Source of the DNA: Pyxidicoccus parkwaysis
Lineage (GTDB): Bacteria > Myxococcota > Myxococcia > Myxococcales > Myxococcaceae
Assembly (NCBI RefSeq): GCF_017301735.1
Contig: NZ_CP071090.1
Coordinates: forward strand, 496,001-560,000
Length of the DNA stretch: 64,000 nt
Direction: 5' to 3'
The stretch's first letter is position 1, and the number at the start of each line of letters is the position of its first letter. The notes beneath the pieces are model-generated. The model was not told the origin of the DNA. It made no database searches and saw nothing but the letters and a program-made list of their open reading frames with translations. Shown piece by piece: positions 42,601 to 50,838 of this stretch. Position numbers and translations under genes: made by a program.

Positions 42601-45198
42601 GCGTATGACGGCGCAGGCAACCGGAAGACGGACTACACCGGCATGGTGCGCATCACCACCTCGGACCCGAACCCGGGGCTGCTCGAGTACCACACCTTCC
42701 GCGAGGAGGACCAAGGCGAGTTCATCCTCCGCGCCACGCTGCAGACGTCGGGGCAGCAGACCCTCACCTTCCAGGACACCGTGATTGCCGTGAGCAAGCA
42801 GCTCGACGTCACGGTGGAGGCGGCGGAGCCGGTGAAGCTGGTGATTCTCGAGGCGCCGGCGACGGGCTCCGTGCGCCAGCCGCTCGCGCAGTTGCGCGCG
42901 GCCCTGCGCGACTCCTTCGACAACACCGCGCTCGTCACCACTCCGGCGGTGACGGTGCGGCTCGTCGGTGGGCCCGCGGGCACCACGCTGGGCGGCACGA
43001 CGACGGTGAACCCGGTGGACGGCGTGGCCACCTTCTCCAACCTCACGGTGGACCAGGAGGGCGCGTTCAACCTCCGCGTGGAGTCGGCGAACCAGACCCT
43101 CACCGAGGCGCAGGCCGAGCTCGTGATCACCGACGACCAGGCGCCGGCGCCCGCGACCGGATTCACCGCGGAGCTGGGTGAAGATGGCGTCGCCAGCCTG
43201 AGCTGGCGGGCCACGGGCGACGACGGCACCGACGGCCTGGCGGACCACTACGAGCTCCGCTACAGCGCGGCCACCATCACCCCGGCCAACTTCGCGAGCG
43301 CCACGCTGGTGACCACCGGCACGCCGCAGTCGGCTGGCACGCTGGAGGGAACCACTGTCAACCTGCCGGTGGAGGAGGGCACCTGGTACTTCGGCCTGCG
43401 CGTCGTGGACGGCGCGGGGAACGCCAGCACGCTGGTGACGACCTCCGTCTTCGTCCCCGGGCCGTGCTCCGGCGTCGTCTGCCCCCAGCGCGCGCCGGAG
43501 TGCGCGGCCGACAACGTGAGCCGCGTGACGTACACCAGCGCGTGCGAGGTGCAGAACGGCGAGGCCCATTGCGTGGACACGCCCACGCAGACGGCCTGCA
43601 CCGGCGCGAATGCGGTCTGCTTCGAGGCCGCGTGCGACACGGCGCCTCCGCCGGCCGCGGGTGAGCTGGCCATCAGCGAGGTGATGCACACGCCCAGCGT
43701 CGGCACCACCGAGTACCTGGAGCTGACCAGCACCGTGGACGGGCTGCGTAACGTCACCAACGTGCAGGTGAGCTTCGACAACGGCGCGGGCGGAGTGGAG
43801 AGCTTCACCGTGCAGGCGCCGGGCAACCGGCCCACGATTGTCCGGGGGCACGGGACGTTCGTCGCGGCGAGCAACACGGATGCGGCCACCAACGGCGGCG
43901 TGCCGGCGCAGCATGGCTTCGGCGGCGGCGCCTTCGCGCTCGGCAGCTCGGGCCGCCTCACGGTGAAGCTGGGCGCCACCACGGTGGACGACCTCCTGTA
44001 CACGGCGTCCTTCCCGCAGACGACGGGCCGCTCCATGAACCTGTCCTCGGTGGTGCTTGGCACGGCGGCGCACCAGTACAGCTGGTACTGGTGTGACTCC
44101 AGCGCGGTGCTGCCGGGTGGGGACCGGGGCACGCCGGGCCAGCCCAACGAGTCGTGCGCCGTGGCCATCAACCCGCCGGTGGACTACTGCGCCATCCAGT
44201 TCCCGAAGACCATCGCCGCGCCCATCCAGGCGAACACGCCGCAGACCATCTACAGCCGCTTCTACGACGACCAGATTTCCAACCGGAACCAGAACGGCAA
44301 CGACAACTTCCCGTTCATCGTCGCCGAGCTGGGATACGGCACGGATGCCAATGCTCCGCAGAACTGGACGTGGGTGCCGGCGCCGTTCAACGCGAGCTAC
44401 ACCGCGACGACGGAGCGCAACAACGACGAGACGGTGGGCACGCTGAACATCGGCACGACGGGCAGCTACCTGTACGGCTTCCGCTACCACTTCACGCGAG
44501 GCCCGACGGGCGCGGACACCTGGGTGTACTGCGACCAGAACGGCGTCGTGTCGGGCACGCCTCAGTACGGCACGGTGACGGTGGCTCCGCCGCCGGCGCC
44601 GCTGACCAACCACGTGGTCATCAGTGAAATCTGCGGGGGCAACGGCACCGGCACCGCCTCGACGGACGAGTTCATCGAGCTCTACAACCCGACGAACAGC
44701 GACGTGGACATCAGCGGCTGGCTGGTGCAGTACAAGTCGGCCACGGGGGCGGCCTATTCCGGCAGCGTCGCCATTCCCCCCGGCAAGGTCATCAAGGCCC
44801 GGGGGTACTTCCTCCTCGGGGGGGCCACCTTCCAGGCCGGCACCACGACGGCGGATGTGTCGTACAGCTTCGACCTCTCCAGCTCCACCACGGCGGGAGG
44901 CCACGTGCGCATCGGCCCGGGGCTCAGCAACAATCCCTCGGACGTGGCGGTGGACAAGGTGGCATGGGGCACCGGCAACAGCCCCGAGGGTACGGCGGCT
45001 CCGAGCCACCCGGCCGTCGGAGGCAGTCTCGAGCGCAAGGCGGTGTCCACTTCCATCTCGACCACCATGGCGGTCGGCGGCGCCGATGCCTCCCGCGGAA
45101 ACGGCTACGACTCGAACGACAACTCGAAGGACATCGTCACCCGCGCCATTCGCCAGCCGCAGAACTCCGCGAGCCCCACCGAATTCTACAGCCCGTAG
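39628..45198 (+). CDS. Giant multi-domain lipoprotein: Ig-like repeats, Fn3-like and lamin-tail domains
   Basis: A 1856-aa predicted surface lipoprotein (lipobox ending in LGC near residue 25, then a Pro/Thr linker). After an invasin-like Ig domain come about ten beta-sandwich repeats of about 95 residues in two flavours. One contains VxDAFGNxATGYAGTV and ends in HxFxGVxL; the other contains TLSLVGxP and VDGVATFxxL. Two Fn3-like domains interrupt them (residues about 455-545 and 1170-1270). A Cys-rich Kazal/follistatin-like segment (CSGVVCPQRAPEC) follows, then a lamin-tail-like domain (ELAISEVMHTP), a spacer and a C-terminal lamin-tail domain (HVVISEICGGNGTG, DEFIELYNPT). GGAGA precedes ATG 39628. 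It is likely an adhesive or matrix protein, and a strong terminator follows. Confidence 0.85.
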   Translation: MSRPSFPLARLLGLSVLCLGVALGCGDETEPQPTPTPKPLPDAALSRVEVSRASQVVADGEDAVTISVTVKQKDGTPMEGRTVRVEVSGDGNTVTQPAAKTNAEGRTTASVVSSKSGSKTVTASVDADGGAVVLGTRPVIEFIAHRPTRLAFTATALSATAGTPIGDLEVTLKDGKGRTVAGATDEVTLSLVAGPGDATLEGTLKAHAVDGVVRFSEAVLKKAGTGYQLKVEATGLEGATSPAFAVAPAAASALEVSGLPAVSTAGAAQSAQVTVRDAFGNVATGYAGTLAVTSSDATAALPAAHTFTAQDAGRFTFAGITLKRAGNQHVDFQDGAVAALKSSHAVGVVAGGAAALVFTQVPARTSVHATLSTVKVAVQDAFGNAAAVGEPVVTMGLAGNGVGLGGVLQAAPVDGVANFASLRLEEEGSFKLLASATGLGSATSAAIDVVDDVPPAKPTLAAGASTPTSVTVTWTAVGDDGNVGQATSQELRYSVSPITTDAEFNAATPVGGVGAPAAAGNPESATVTGLTARQTYHVALRVTDNRGNSARSNSLMVQTRDPDVAQLAFTTQPANGTAGQALAQVVVALQDSNGNVVSSSTAPVTLSLVGNPNVELATVSAVNGVATFNGLRVDKAGTHHLSASATSLTKESNAFTVSPGSANRIALTGLVAPVTAGVANSLDVTLYDSFDNVATGYAGTVHFSSTDAQAQLPANYIFVPGTDAGHHVFNGVVLVSAGPRRVTVADVGNAQLTASLDVEVGSDAADHLLLTGLAADVTAGASHSLVLSARDRFGNIVTGYSGTVHFTSNDAQAVLPADYVFAPGDNGQHTFSVTLRTVGARSVTATELGGAGHSVTANTNVASAAADRLELSITAAPVVSGQAVDATVTLLDAYGNRASAYRGTVGFEAQGDAQATVPTNYTFTEADSGRHTFSVTFASVGDKLLVAQDIASSGLRDSEPVTVGPGALAELRVDPGTEPYIAGQTHFFVVTAYDGAGNRKTDYTGMVRITTSDPNPGLLEYHTFREEDQGEFILRATLQTSGQQTLTFQDTVIAVSKQLDVTVEAAEPVKLVILEAPATGSVRQPLAQLRAALRDSFDNTALVTTPAVTVRLVGGPAGTTLGGTTTVNPVDGVATFSNLTVDQEGAFNLRVESANQTLTEAQAELVITDDQAPAPATGFTAELGEDGVASLSWRATGDDGTDGLADHYELRYSAATITPANFASATLVTTGTPQSAGTLEGTTVNLPVEEGTWYFGLRVVDGAGNASTLVTTSVFVPGPCSGVVCPQRAPECAADNVSRVTYTSACEVQNGEAHCVDTPTQTACTGANAVCFEAACDTAPPPAAGELAISEVMHTPSVGTTEYLELTSTVDGLRNVTNVQVSFDNGAGGVESFTVQAPGNRPTIVRGHGTFVAASNTDAATNGGVPAQHGFGGGAFALGSSGRLTVKLGATTVDDLLYTASFPQTTGRSMNLSSVVLGTAAHQYSWYWCDSSAVLPGGDRGTPGQPNESCAVAINPPVDYCAIQFPKTIAAPIQANTPQTIYSRFYDDQISNRNQNGNDNFPFIVAELGYGTDANAPQNWTWVPAPFNASYTATTERNNDETVGTLNIGTTGSYLYGFRYHFTRGPTGADTWVYCDQNGVVSGTPQYGTVTVAPPPAPLTNHVVISEICGGNGTGTASTDEFIELYNPTNSDVDISGWLVQYKSATGAAYSGSVAIPPGKVIKARGYFLLGGATFQAGTTTADVSYSFDLSSSTTAGGHVRIGPGLSNNPSDVAVDKVAWGTGNSPEGTAAPSHPAVGGSLERKAVSTSISTTMAVGGADASRGNGYDSNDNSKDIVTRAIRQPQNSASPTEFYSP

Positions 45199-45220
45199 TC
45201 CACTGAACCGTTGAGACGTC

Positions 45221-45268
45221 CAGGAGGCCGCATCCGGCACCCACGCCGGGGCGGCCTCCTGCTTTTCT
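45221..45268 (+). terminator. Strong rho-independent terminator
   Basis: A perfect 11-bp stem (CAGGAGGCCGC / GCGGCCTCCTG), with a nested CCGGC/GCCGG stem in its loop, is followed by CTTTTCT. It stands 23 nt after the giant lipoprotein stop and is the best terminator in the window. Confidence 0.88.
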
Positions 45269-45353
45269 GGACCGGAAGGCTGCTGCTCGAAGCCGGCATG
45301 CGCATTACCTTTGCCGCCCCTACTTTTTCTGAATCCAGGTTCAGGAGCAGACA

Positions 45354-47312
45354 GTGTCCGCAGAGACGACTCTCGTCCCCGACGCAGCCCGCCTCATCAC
45401 CTGCCCACCGGCCGAGTTCCGCCGCTCCGGCGAGGAGGCCATCGCCTCGGCCCGTGATGGCATCGCCCGCCTCAAGGCGCTCCGCCCCCCGTACAAAGCG
45501 CGGGAAGTGCTGGAGCTCTATGACGAGGCGATGGCCGCGCTCGACGACGCCAGCTCGCGCGCCTCCGTGGCCCGCCATGCCCACCCGGACGCCGCCATGC
45601 GCGAGGCCGGCGAGGCGGCCGAGCAGGCGCTCGAGACGCTCATCAACGACATCCGCATGGACCGGGGCGTCTACGACGTGCTCGCCTCGCTGGACCTCTC
45701 CAACGAGGACGGCCCCACGCGCAAGTGGATGGAGAAGGTGCTGCGCGAGTTCCGCCGCGCCGGCGTGGACCGCGACGCTCCCACCCGCGCCCGCGTGAAG
45801 GAGCTGCAGGAGGAACTGGTCCGCATCGGTCAGGAGTTCAGCCGCAACATCCGCCAGGACACCCGCACCGAGGCGCTGCCTGACTCCGCGCTGGAGGGCC
45901 TGCCCGAAGACTACGTGCGCGCCCATCCTCCCGGCGCGGACGGGCTGGTGCGCATCACCACGGACTACCCGGACATCGTCCCCTTCATGACGTACTCGAG
46001 GGACGCGAAGGCGCGCGAGAAGATGTGGCGCCTGTTCCGCCTGCGCGGCCACCCCGCCAACGTGGACGTGCTCCAGCGCATGGTGGCGCGGCGGCACGAG
46101 CTGGCCCTGCTGCTCGGCTACCGCAACTGGGCGGCGTACTCCACCGAGGACAAGATGATTCGCGACGAGCAGTCCGCCGCGGACTTCATCGAGAAGATTT
46201 CCGCCGCTTCCGCCGCGCGCATGAAGCGCGACTACGACGTGCTGCTGGCCCGCAAGCGCCGCGAGGTGCCGGACGCCCCGCGCGTGGACCCGTGGGACCA
46301 GGCGTACCTGGAGGACCGCGTCCGCGCCGAGCAGTACGCGTTCGACTCGCAGGTGGTGCGCCCCTACTACGAGTACACGCGCGTGAAGCAGGGCGTGCTC
46401 AACCTGACGGCACGCCTGTTCGGCGTCACCTACCGCCATGTCCCGGACGCGACGGTGTGGCACCCGGACGTGGAGGCCTACGACGTCTACGAGGGCGCGG
46501 TGCTGCGCGGGCGCTTCTACCTGGACATGCACCCGCGCTCGGACAAGTACAAGCACGCGGCCCAGTTCACCCTCACCAGCGGCAAGACGGGGCGCCGGCT
46601 GCCCGAGGGCGTGCTCATCTGCAACTTCCCCCGGCCCGGCGCCGAGCCCGCGCTGCTCCAGCACAGCGACGTGGAGACCTTCTTCCACGAGTTCGGCCAC
46701 CTCCTGCACCACATCTTCGGCGGCCACACGCGCTGGGCGGGCGTGTCCGGTGTGCGCACGGAGTGGGACTTCGTGGAGGCGCCGTCGCAGATGCTGGAGG
46801 AGTGGGCGCGTGACGCCTCGTGCCTCCAGACGTTCGCCCGGCACTACCAGACGGGCGAGCCGATTCCCGCGGACATCGTCGCGCGCATGCGCCGCGCGGA
46901 CGAGTTCGGCAAGGGGCTGTGGGTGCGCCAGCAGATGTTCTACGCCGCGCTCAGCCTGGAGCTGTACCGGCGCGAGCCGAAGAGCGTGGACGCCACCGCG
47001 CTCGTGCGCGAGCTGCAAGGCAAGTACACGCCCTTCCCGTACGTGGAGGGCACGCACTTCCACCTGTCCTTCGGGCACCTCGACGGGTACTCGTCCAACT
47101 ACTACACGTATATGTGGTCGCTGGTCATCGCGAAGGACCTCTTCACCGTGTTCCAGCGCAAGGGGATGTTGGACCCCGAGCCCGCGCAGGCCTACCGCCG
47201 CGAGGTGCTGGAGCCGGGCGGCTCGGACGACGCCGCGAAGCTGGTGCACGCCTTCCTCGGCCGCGACTACGACTTCCGCGCGTACGAGGAGTGGCTCAAC
47301 AAGGCGGCCTGA
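45354..47312 (+). CDS. M3-family oligopeptidase
   Basis: A 652-aa zinc oligopeptidase of the thimet oligopeptidase/PrlC family. The zinc motif is HEFGH at 445-449, with the third ligand Glu in the following EAPSQMLEEW segment, and the C-terminal substrate-closing FHLSFGHLDGYSSNYYTYMW. There is no signal peptide, so it acts on short peptides in the cytoplasm. Start codon GTG 45354 has AGGAG 7 nt upstream. It converges on the alpha/beta hydrolase gene, one base apart, without room for a terminator. Confidence 0.93.
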   Translation: MSAETTLVPDAARLITCPPAEFRRSGEEAIASARDGIARLKALRPPYKAREVLELYDEAMAALDDASSRASVARHAHPDAAMREAGEAAEQALETLINDIRMDRGVYDVLASLDLSNEDGPTRKWMEKVLREFRRAGVDRDAPTRARVKELQEELVRIGQEFSRNIRQDTRTEALPDSALEGLPEDYVRAHPPGADGLVRITTDYPDIVPFMTYSRDAKAREKMWRLFRLRGHPANVDVLQRMVARRHELALLLGYRNWAAYSTEDKMIRDEQSAADFIEKISAASAARMKRDYDVLLARKRREVPDAPRVDPWDQAYLEDRVRAEQYAFDSQVVRPYYEYTRVKQGVLNLTARLFGVTYRHVPDATVWHPDVEAYDVYEGAVLRGRFYLDMHPRSDKYKHAAQFTLTSGKTGRRLPEGVLICNFPRPGAEPALLQHSDVETFFHEFGHLLHHIFGGHTRWAGVSGVRTEWDFVEAPSQMLEEWARDASCLQTFARHYQTGEPIPADIVARMRRADEFGKGLWVRQQMFYAALSLELYRREPKSVDATALVRELQGKYTPFPYVEGTHFHLSFGHLDGYSSNYYTYMWSLVIAKDLFTVFQRKGMLDPEPAQAYRREVLEPGGSDDAAKLVHAFLGRDYDFRAYEEWLNKAA

Positions 47313-47313
47313 G

Positions 47314-48381
47314 TCAGGCCCCGGAGAGGAGGGGCAGGACGTGCCGGCGCAGCAGGGCGAGGAAGGGCTCCGGGTGGACGAAGGCACCCACATGCCCCTG
47401 GGCCGGCAGCAGCTCGAAGTGCTTCACCGGCGCGTGCACCTCCTCGAAGTACGCCCGCGCCGCCGCCGCCGGGGTGAAGACGTCCGCCTCGCCGTGGAAG
47501 ACGAAGAAGGGGACTTCGAAGCGCAGCCCCAGGCTGCGCGCGTCGTAGGCGCGCAGCTCGTCGAAGAGCTGCTCGGTGGAGAAGTGCAGGCCGGCGAAGA
47601 TGTCCAGCACGTCGCGCAGGCCGTGCTGGGGTGACAGCAGCATCCGCGGGCCGAAGGTGGCACCGATGCCGCGTCCGACTGTCACCGTCCTGTCCCGCAG
47701 CCGCATCAGCTGGTTGAAGGAGGCCACGTCCCAGCGCGCGGGGTCTGCCCCCATCCGCTCCAGCAGGGCCAGCGCCGCGCCGTCCTTCTTCTCCCGCGCC
47801 CAGGCGAGGGTGGCCGGGAAGGTCAGGGCCTCCATGGCGGCGATGCCGACGTTGAAGTCGGTGCCCACGAAGGCGGAGAAGAGGCCGGGCCGCCGCAGGG
47901 CGAGCCTGAGCCCCACGGGCGTCCCCGCCGAGCTGGCGAGCAGCACGAGCTTCGGCTGTCCCAGGTGCGTGAGGAGGAAGTCGCACAGCTCCAGGGCGTC
48001 CTCCACCATCCGCTCGTAGCTCACCTCACCGCTGTGCGCCTTGCCGTTACGCCCCAGTGTCTTGCCCACGCCGCGCCGGTCCCATTGCACGACGGTGAAG
48101 TCCCGCTCCCAGGGGCGCAGCAGGGGCGTGAACACCGAGTAGGGCGAGCCCGGCCCGCCGTGCAGGACCAGCAGCACCGGGTTGCGGCGGTCCTCGCCGC
48201 GAATGCCCACCCACTGCTCCAGGCCTCCGAGCCGGAGGAAGTGCTCCTCGGAGATGGCCTGGGGCGAGTTCAGGCGCAGCCGCCGGGATGCACGCTCGCG
48301 GAGCAACGCGCGGTAGCCCAGGGCGCCCGTGGCCGCGACTCCCAGCAGACCCGCGGCGCCACCCAGGATGGCGGAGAGCAT
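47314..48381 (-). CDS. Alpha/beta hydrolase, proline iminopeptidase-like
   Basis: A 355-aa alpha/beta-fold hydrolase with an N-terminal membrane helix (residues about 1-24). HGGPGSPYS forms the oxyanion hole typical of the prolyl aminopeptidase group. The nucleophile elbow reads ASSAG rather than the common GxSxG, and Asp (GEADVFTP) and His (AQGHVG) complete the triad. AGGAGG lies about 5 nt before ATG 48381. A TetR-type regulator is encoded divergently, with palindromes between the two genes, so this gene is probably its target. The substrate is unknown; a peptidase or a detoxifying esterase are both plausible. Confidence 0.85.
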   Translation of the reverse strand: MLSAILGGAAGLLGVAATGALGYRALLRERASRRLRLNSPQAISEEHFLRLGGLEQWVGIRGEDRRNPVLLVLHGGPGSPYSVFTPLLRPWERDFTVVQWDRRGVGKTLGRNGKAHSGEVSYERMVEDALELCDFLLTHLGQPKLVLLASSAGTPVGLRLALRRPGLFSAFVGTDFNVGIAAMEALTFPATLAWAREKKDGAALALLERMGADPARWDVASFNQLMRLRDRTVTVGRGIGATFGPRMLLSPQHGLRDVLDIFAGLHFSTEQLFDELRAYDARSLGLRFEVPFFVFHGEADVFTPAAAARAYFEEVHAPVKHFELLPAQGHVGAFVHPEPFLALLRRHVLPLLSGA

Positions 48382-48391
48382 CGTGCCTCCT

Positions 48392-48411
48392 CTTCATTAC
48401 TGCGTATGAAG
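48392..48411. promoter_or_regulatory. Inverted repeat, candidate TetR operator
   Basis: CTTCAT-N8-ATGAAG has perfect 6-bp arms. It lies 11 nt upstream of the hydrolase start, in the divergent region shared with the TetR gene, a usual location for such operators. Confidence 0.45.
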
Positions 48412-48424
48412 TAAACAGATTTGG

Positions 48425-48435
48425 ATATGGCATAT
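48425..48435. promoter_or_regulatory. Perfect palindrome, second operator or promoter candidate
   Basis: ATATG-G-CATAT, a perfect 11-bp palindrome, lies in the AT-rich centre of the hydrolase/TetR intergenic region and overlaps a TATACA that could be a -10 element. Either role is possible. Confidence 0.4.
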
Positions 48436-48496
48436 ACAGTTCCGCCGGGGCCGGTCAAGCAAGGCGGCCCGGTGTGCCCACGACGAGGGAGCGCGG

Positions 48497-49282
48497 ATGG
48501 CGGGAAAGAGCTCGGTCTTCGGAGCCCAGGCGAGGAGCATGGCGATGCTCTGGAAGGAGTCGCCTCGGGCGCGGCGCGGGCCCAGGCCCGCGCTGAGCGT
48601 GGAGCGCATCGTCGAGGCGGCGATTGCGCTCGCGGACGAGCAGGGGCTGGAGGCTGTTTCCATGGAGCGGGTCGCCAGCGGCTTCCGCTTCACCCCGATG
48701 GCGCTCTACCGCTACGTGCCGGGCAAGGCGGAGCTGGTGGACCTGATGATTGACCGGGGGCTGGGGCCGCCTCCCGTGCTGGCCGGCGACAAGGACGCCT
48801 GGCGAGCGAAGCTGGAGCAGTGGGCGCGCGCGCTATGGGACGTGTTTCACCGCCACCCGTGGGCCCTGGAGGCCACCCAACGGCTGCGGCTGATGGGGCC
48901 CCACGAGCTGGCGTGGCTTGAGGCGGGACTGGGCGCGCTTGCTTCCACCCGCCTCTCCCTCGAGGCGCAGCGCAGTGCGTGCCTGGTGTTGCTGGGCCAC
49001 GTGCGCAACACCGCTCAGTTCTCCGTCACGCTGCCGCGCGGCCGGGGAAACGTCTCGAGCGGCCAGTGGGGCGCCGCCACCCGCACGCTCATCCAGGACC
49101 ACGCGGAGCAGTACCCCCGGCTGCTGGCGGTGCTGTCGGCACCGCCCGAGTCGGGTGCGCGGGAGGACACGCTCACGTTCGGCATCCAGATGGTGCTGGA
49201 CGGAATCGCCACGCGAATCGCCGAGCGGGAGGCCGGGCCCGGGACGCGACGCAGGGCCCCGGCACGCAAGCCACCGGGATGA
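48497..49282 (+). CDS. TetR-family transcriptional regulator
   Basis: A 261-aa regulator. Residues about 33-80 hold the TetR helix-turn-helix (SVERIVEAAIALADEQGLEAVSM, FRFTPMALYRYVPGKAELVDLM). The rest is a helical ligand-binding domain of the tetracycline-repressor C-terminal type, longer than average, with a basic tail. GGGAG stands 7 nt before ATG 48497. It diverges from the alpha/beta hydrolase gene, which it probably represses together with itself through the palindromes between them. The inducer is unknown. Confidence 0.88.
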   Translation: MAGKSSVFGAQARSMAMLWKESPRARRGPRPALSVERIVEAAIALADEQGLEAVSMERVASGFRFTPMALYRYVPGKAELVDLMIDRGLGPPPVLAGDKDAWRAKLEQWARALWDVFHRHPWALEATQRLRLMGPHELAWLEAGLGALASTRLSLEAQRSACLVLLGHVRNTAQFSVTLPRGRGNVSSGQWGAATRTLIQDHAEQYPRLLAVLSAPPESGAREDTLTFGIQMVLDGIATRIAEREAGPGTRRRAPARKPPG

Positions 49283-49377
49283 GTTGACGCGTCGGGTCTT
49301 GAGGCTTTTCTGGGAATGCAGCTAGTTGTCTGTCCTTCCCACGAGGCACTCGTGCCCTCAGCCCTGGAGCGTCCCGC

Positions 49378-49713
49378 ATGCGAAGCATGATGCGTTCGTT
49401 GATTGTGGCGTCCTTCTCCCTCGTCGCCATGACGGCATGTGGTCCGGCCTCGGAGTCCGATGTGGCGGAGGCCCCCGGTGAGGCGTCCCAGGTGGAGCAG
49501 GAGATTGGCACCACGCCGGACTGTGGCAGCGGCTCCCTCCAGGAGCAGGTGACCTGGAAGCTGACGTGCGGCGCGTGCAGCGAGGTGGGCGGCGACGGGT
49601 CGTGGAACAACGGCGACTACGGCCGCGGCGGCAGCCTCTACCAGCGCTGCTGCACCAGCGGCGGCACGTGCGGAGGCTGGAAGCTCATCCGCCCGGTGTG
49701 CACCACCTGCTGA
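49378..49713 (+). CDS. Small Cys-rich lipoprotein
   Basis: A 111-aa predicted lipoprotein. The lipobox is MTAC, followed by an acidic spacer ending QVEQEI, a layout common in myxobacterial secreted proteins. The C-terminal 65 residues contain nine Cys (CGAC, RCC, TCGGW, CTTC), suggesting a disulfide-bonded module. GGAG lies about 8 nt before ATG 49378. It converges on the lipase foldase gene. No known family; it could be a processed secreted peptide. Confidence 0.65.
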   Translation: MRSMMRSLIVASFSLVAMTACGPASESDVAEAPGEASQVEQEIGTTPDCGSGSLQEQVTWKLTCGACSEVGGDGSWNNGDYGRGGSLYQRCCTSGGTCGGWKLIRPVCTTC

Positions 49714-49741
49714 CCTCGGAGGGAGGGCGGGCGGTTGCGCT

Positions 49742-50815
49742 TCAGTTGCGCCCCCACACCCGGGGGCTCTCGAAGCGGAAGAAGCCGCTCGCCTCCTCCT
49801 GGCCGATGACCTCCGCCTCGGTGCCGAAGTAGCGCGCGCGCACCTCCTGGAGGCGCGTCTCCAGCTCCTCGCCGGAGAGCTCCTTCGCCAGCGCCGCGCG
49901 CTCCGTCATGTAACGCGCGCCCGCGTCCCAGCGGCCGTCGCGCGTCCTGTCGAGGGTGTCCCAGCGCTTCAGCGCCTCCTCGTCCAGCCCCATCTCCTGG
50001 CGAATGGTGCGCAGGCTCTTGGTGCGCTCCGCGGGTGACAGGTCCGTCAGCTCGCGCTGGATGGAGGACAAGTCCAGGAAGCGGTTCATCAGCTCCTGCT
50101 GATGCCGGGCGACGTACGCGTCCGCCGTCGCGCCGTGAATCTCCTTCAGCCGCTGCTTGTACGTGGACAGCTTGTCCTTCAGCGTGGCGCCCTCCATGGT
50201 GTCGAGCGCGTGCAGCGTGTCCGCCACGGCCTGGTTCTTCAGCTCCGAGGCCCACAGGTGCTCCGCGAGCTCCTTGCCGAAGAGGCGGTTGCGCGCGTCC
50301 CACATGGCGGCCCGGCGCTCCTTCTCGCCCAGGCTCCGCAGGTACGCGTCGTTGTCCTTCACCCACTTCTCGTAGTCCTCGCGGTTGCGGAGCATGGCGG
50401 CCAGCTCCTCGTACCGCTCGGGGAAGTTCTTCTTCAGGAAGTCGAGCAGCTCCTCGCGCCAGTGGTCCGGGCTGCGCTTCTGGAAGTAGCGCATCAGCGT
50501 TTCCAGCATGCGCATCTGCACGGATGGCTCGTCCAGCCGCGCGCCGAAGCGCTCGCGCATGGCGGCGGCGAGCTGCTCCAATTCCGCGTCTCCGTCCGGC
50601 TGCGGCGCGGAGGGCGCGGAGGCGGAAGCCGCGCCGGCGGTGGCCACCGGCGCGGAGGAGGGGAGGGCCGCCGAGGGCGAGCGCGAGTCGGAAGACACGG
50701 GACGGGAGGGGGACGGCCCCGAGGCCGCCTGGCTCGGGGCATGGAGCCCCAGTCCGGCGAGCAGTCCGAGCACGGCCACCACTCCACCCAGCATCAGCTT
50801 CGTCCGCGTTCGCAT
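49742..50815 (-). CDS. Lipase-specific foldase (chaperone)
   Basis: A 357-aa membrane-anchored periplasmic protein: one N-terminal helix (LMLGGVVAVLGLLAGLGL), a Ser/Pro-rich linker to about residue 72, then an all-helical domain. The C-terminal part (LSPAERTKSLR, RWDTLDRTRDGRWDAGARY, RARYFGTEAEVIGQEE) resembles the lipase chaperone family, although the RxxFDY motif near the start of that domain is not evident. It lies 23 bp downstream of a family I lipase gene, the standard order. The job would be to fold the lipase in the periplasm before secretion. GGGAGG stands 6 nt before ATG 50815. Confidence 0.72.
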   Translation of the reverse strand: MRTRTKLMLGGVVAVLGLLAGLGLHAPSQAASGPSPSRPVSSDSRSPSAALPSSAPVATAGAASASAPSAPQPDGDAELEQLAAAMRERFGARLDEPSVQMRMLETLMRYFQKRSPDHWREELLDFLKKNFPERYEELAAMLRNREDYEKWVKDNDAYLRSLGEKERRAAMWDARNRLFGKELAEHLWASELKNQAVADTLHALDTMEGATLKDKLSTYKQRLKEIHGATADAYVARHQQELMNRFLDLSSIQRELTDLSPAERTKSLRTIRQEMGLDEEALKRWDTLDRTRDGRWDAGARYMTERAALAKELSGEELETRLQEVRARYFGTEAEVIGQEEASGFFRFESPRVWGRN

Positions 50816-50838
50816 CCGGCCCTCCCTTGACGTGGGCG

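Noticed and set aside
39592-45240. 1882-codon open frame on the minus strand
   Set aside because: Antisense of the Ig/lamin-tail lipoprotein, which has a lipobox, ribosome binding site and terminator.
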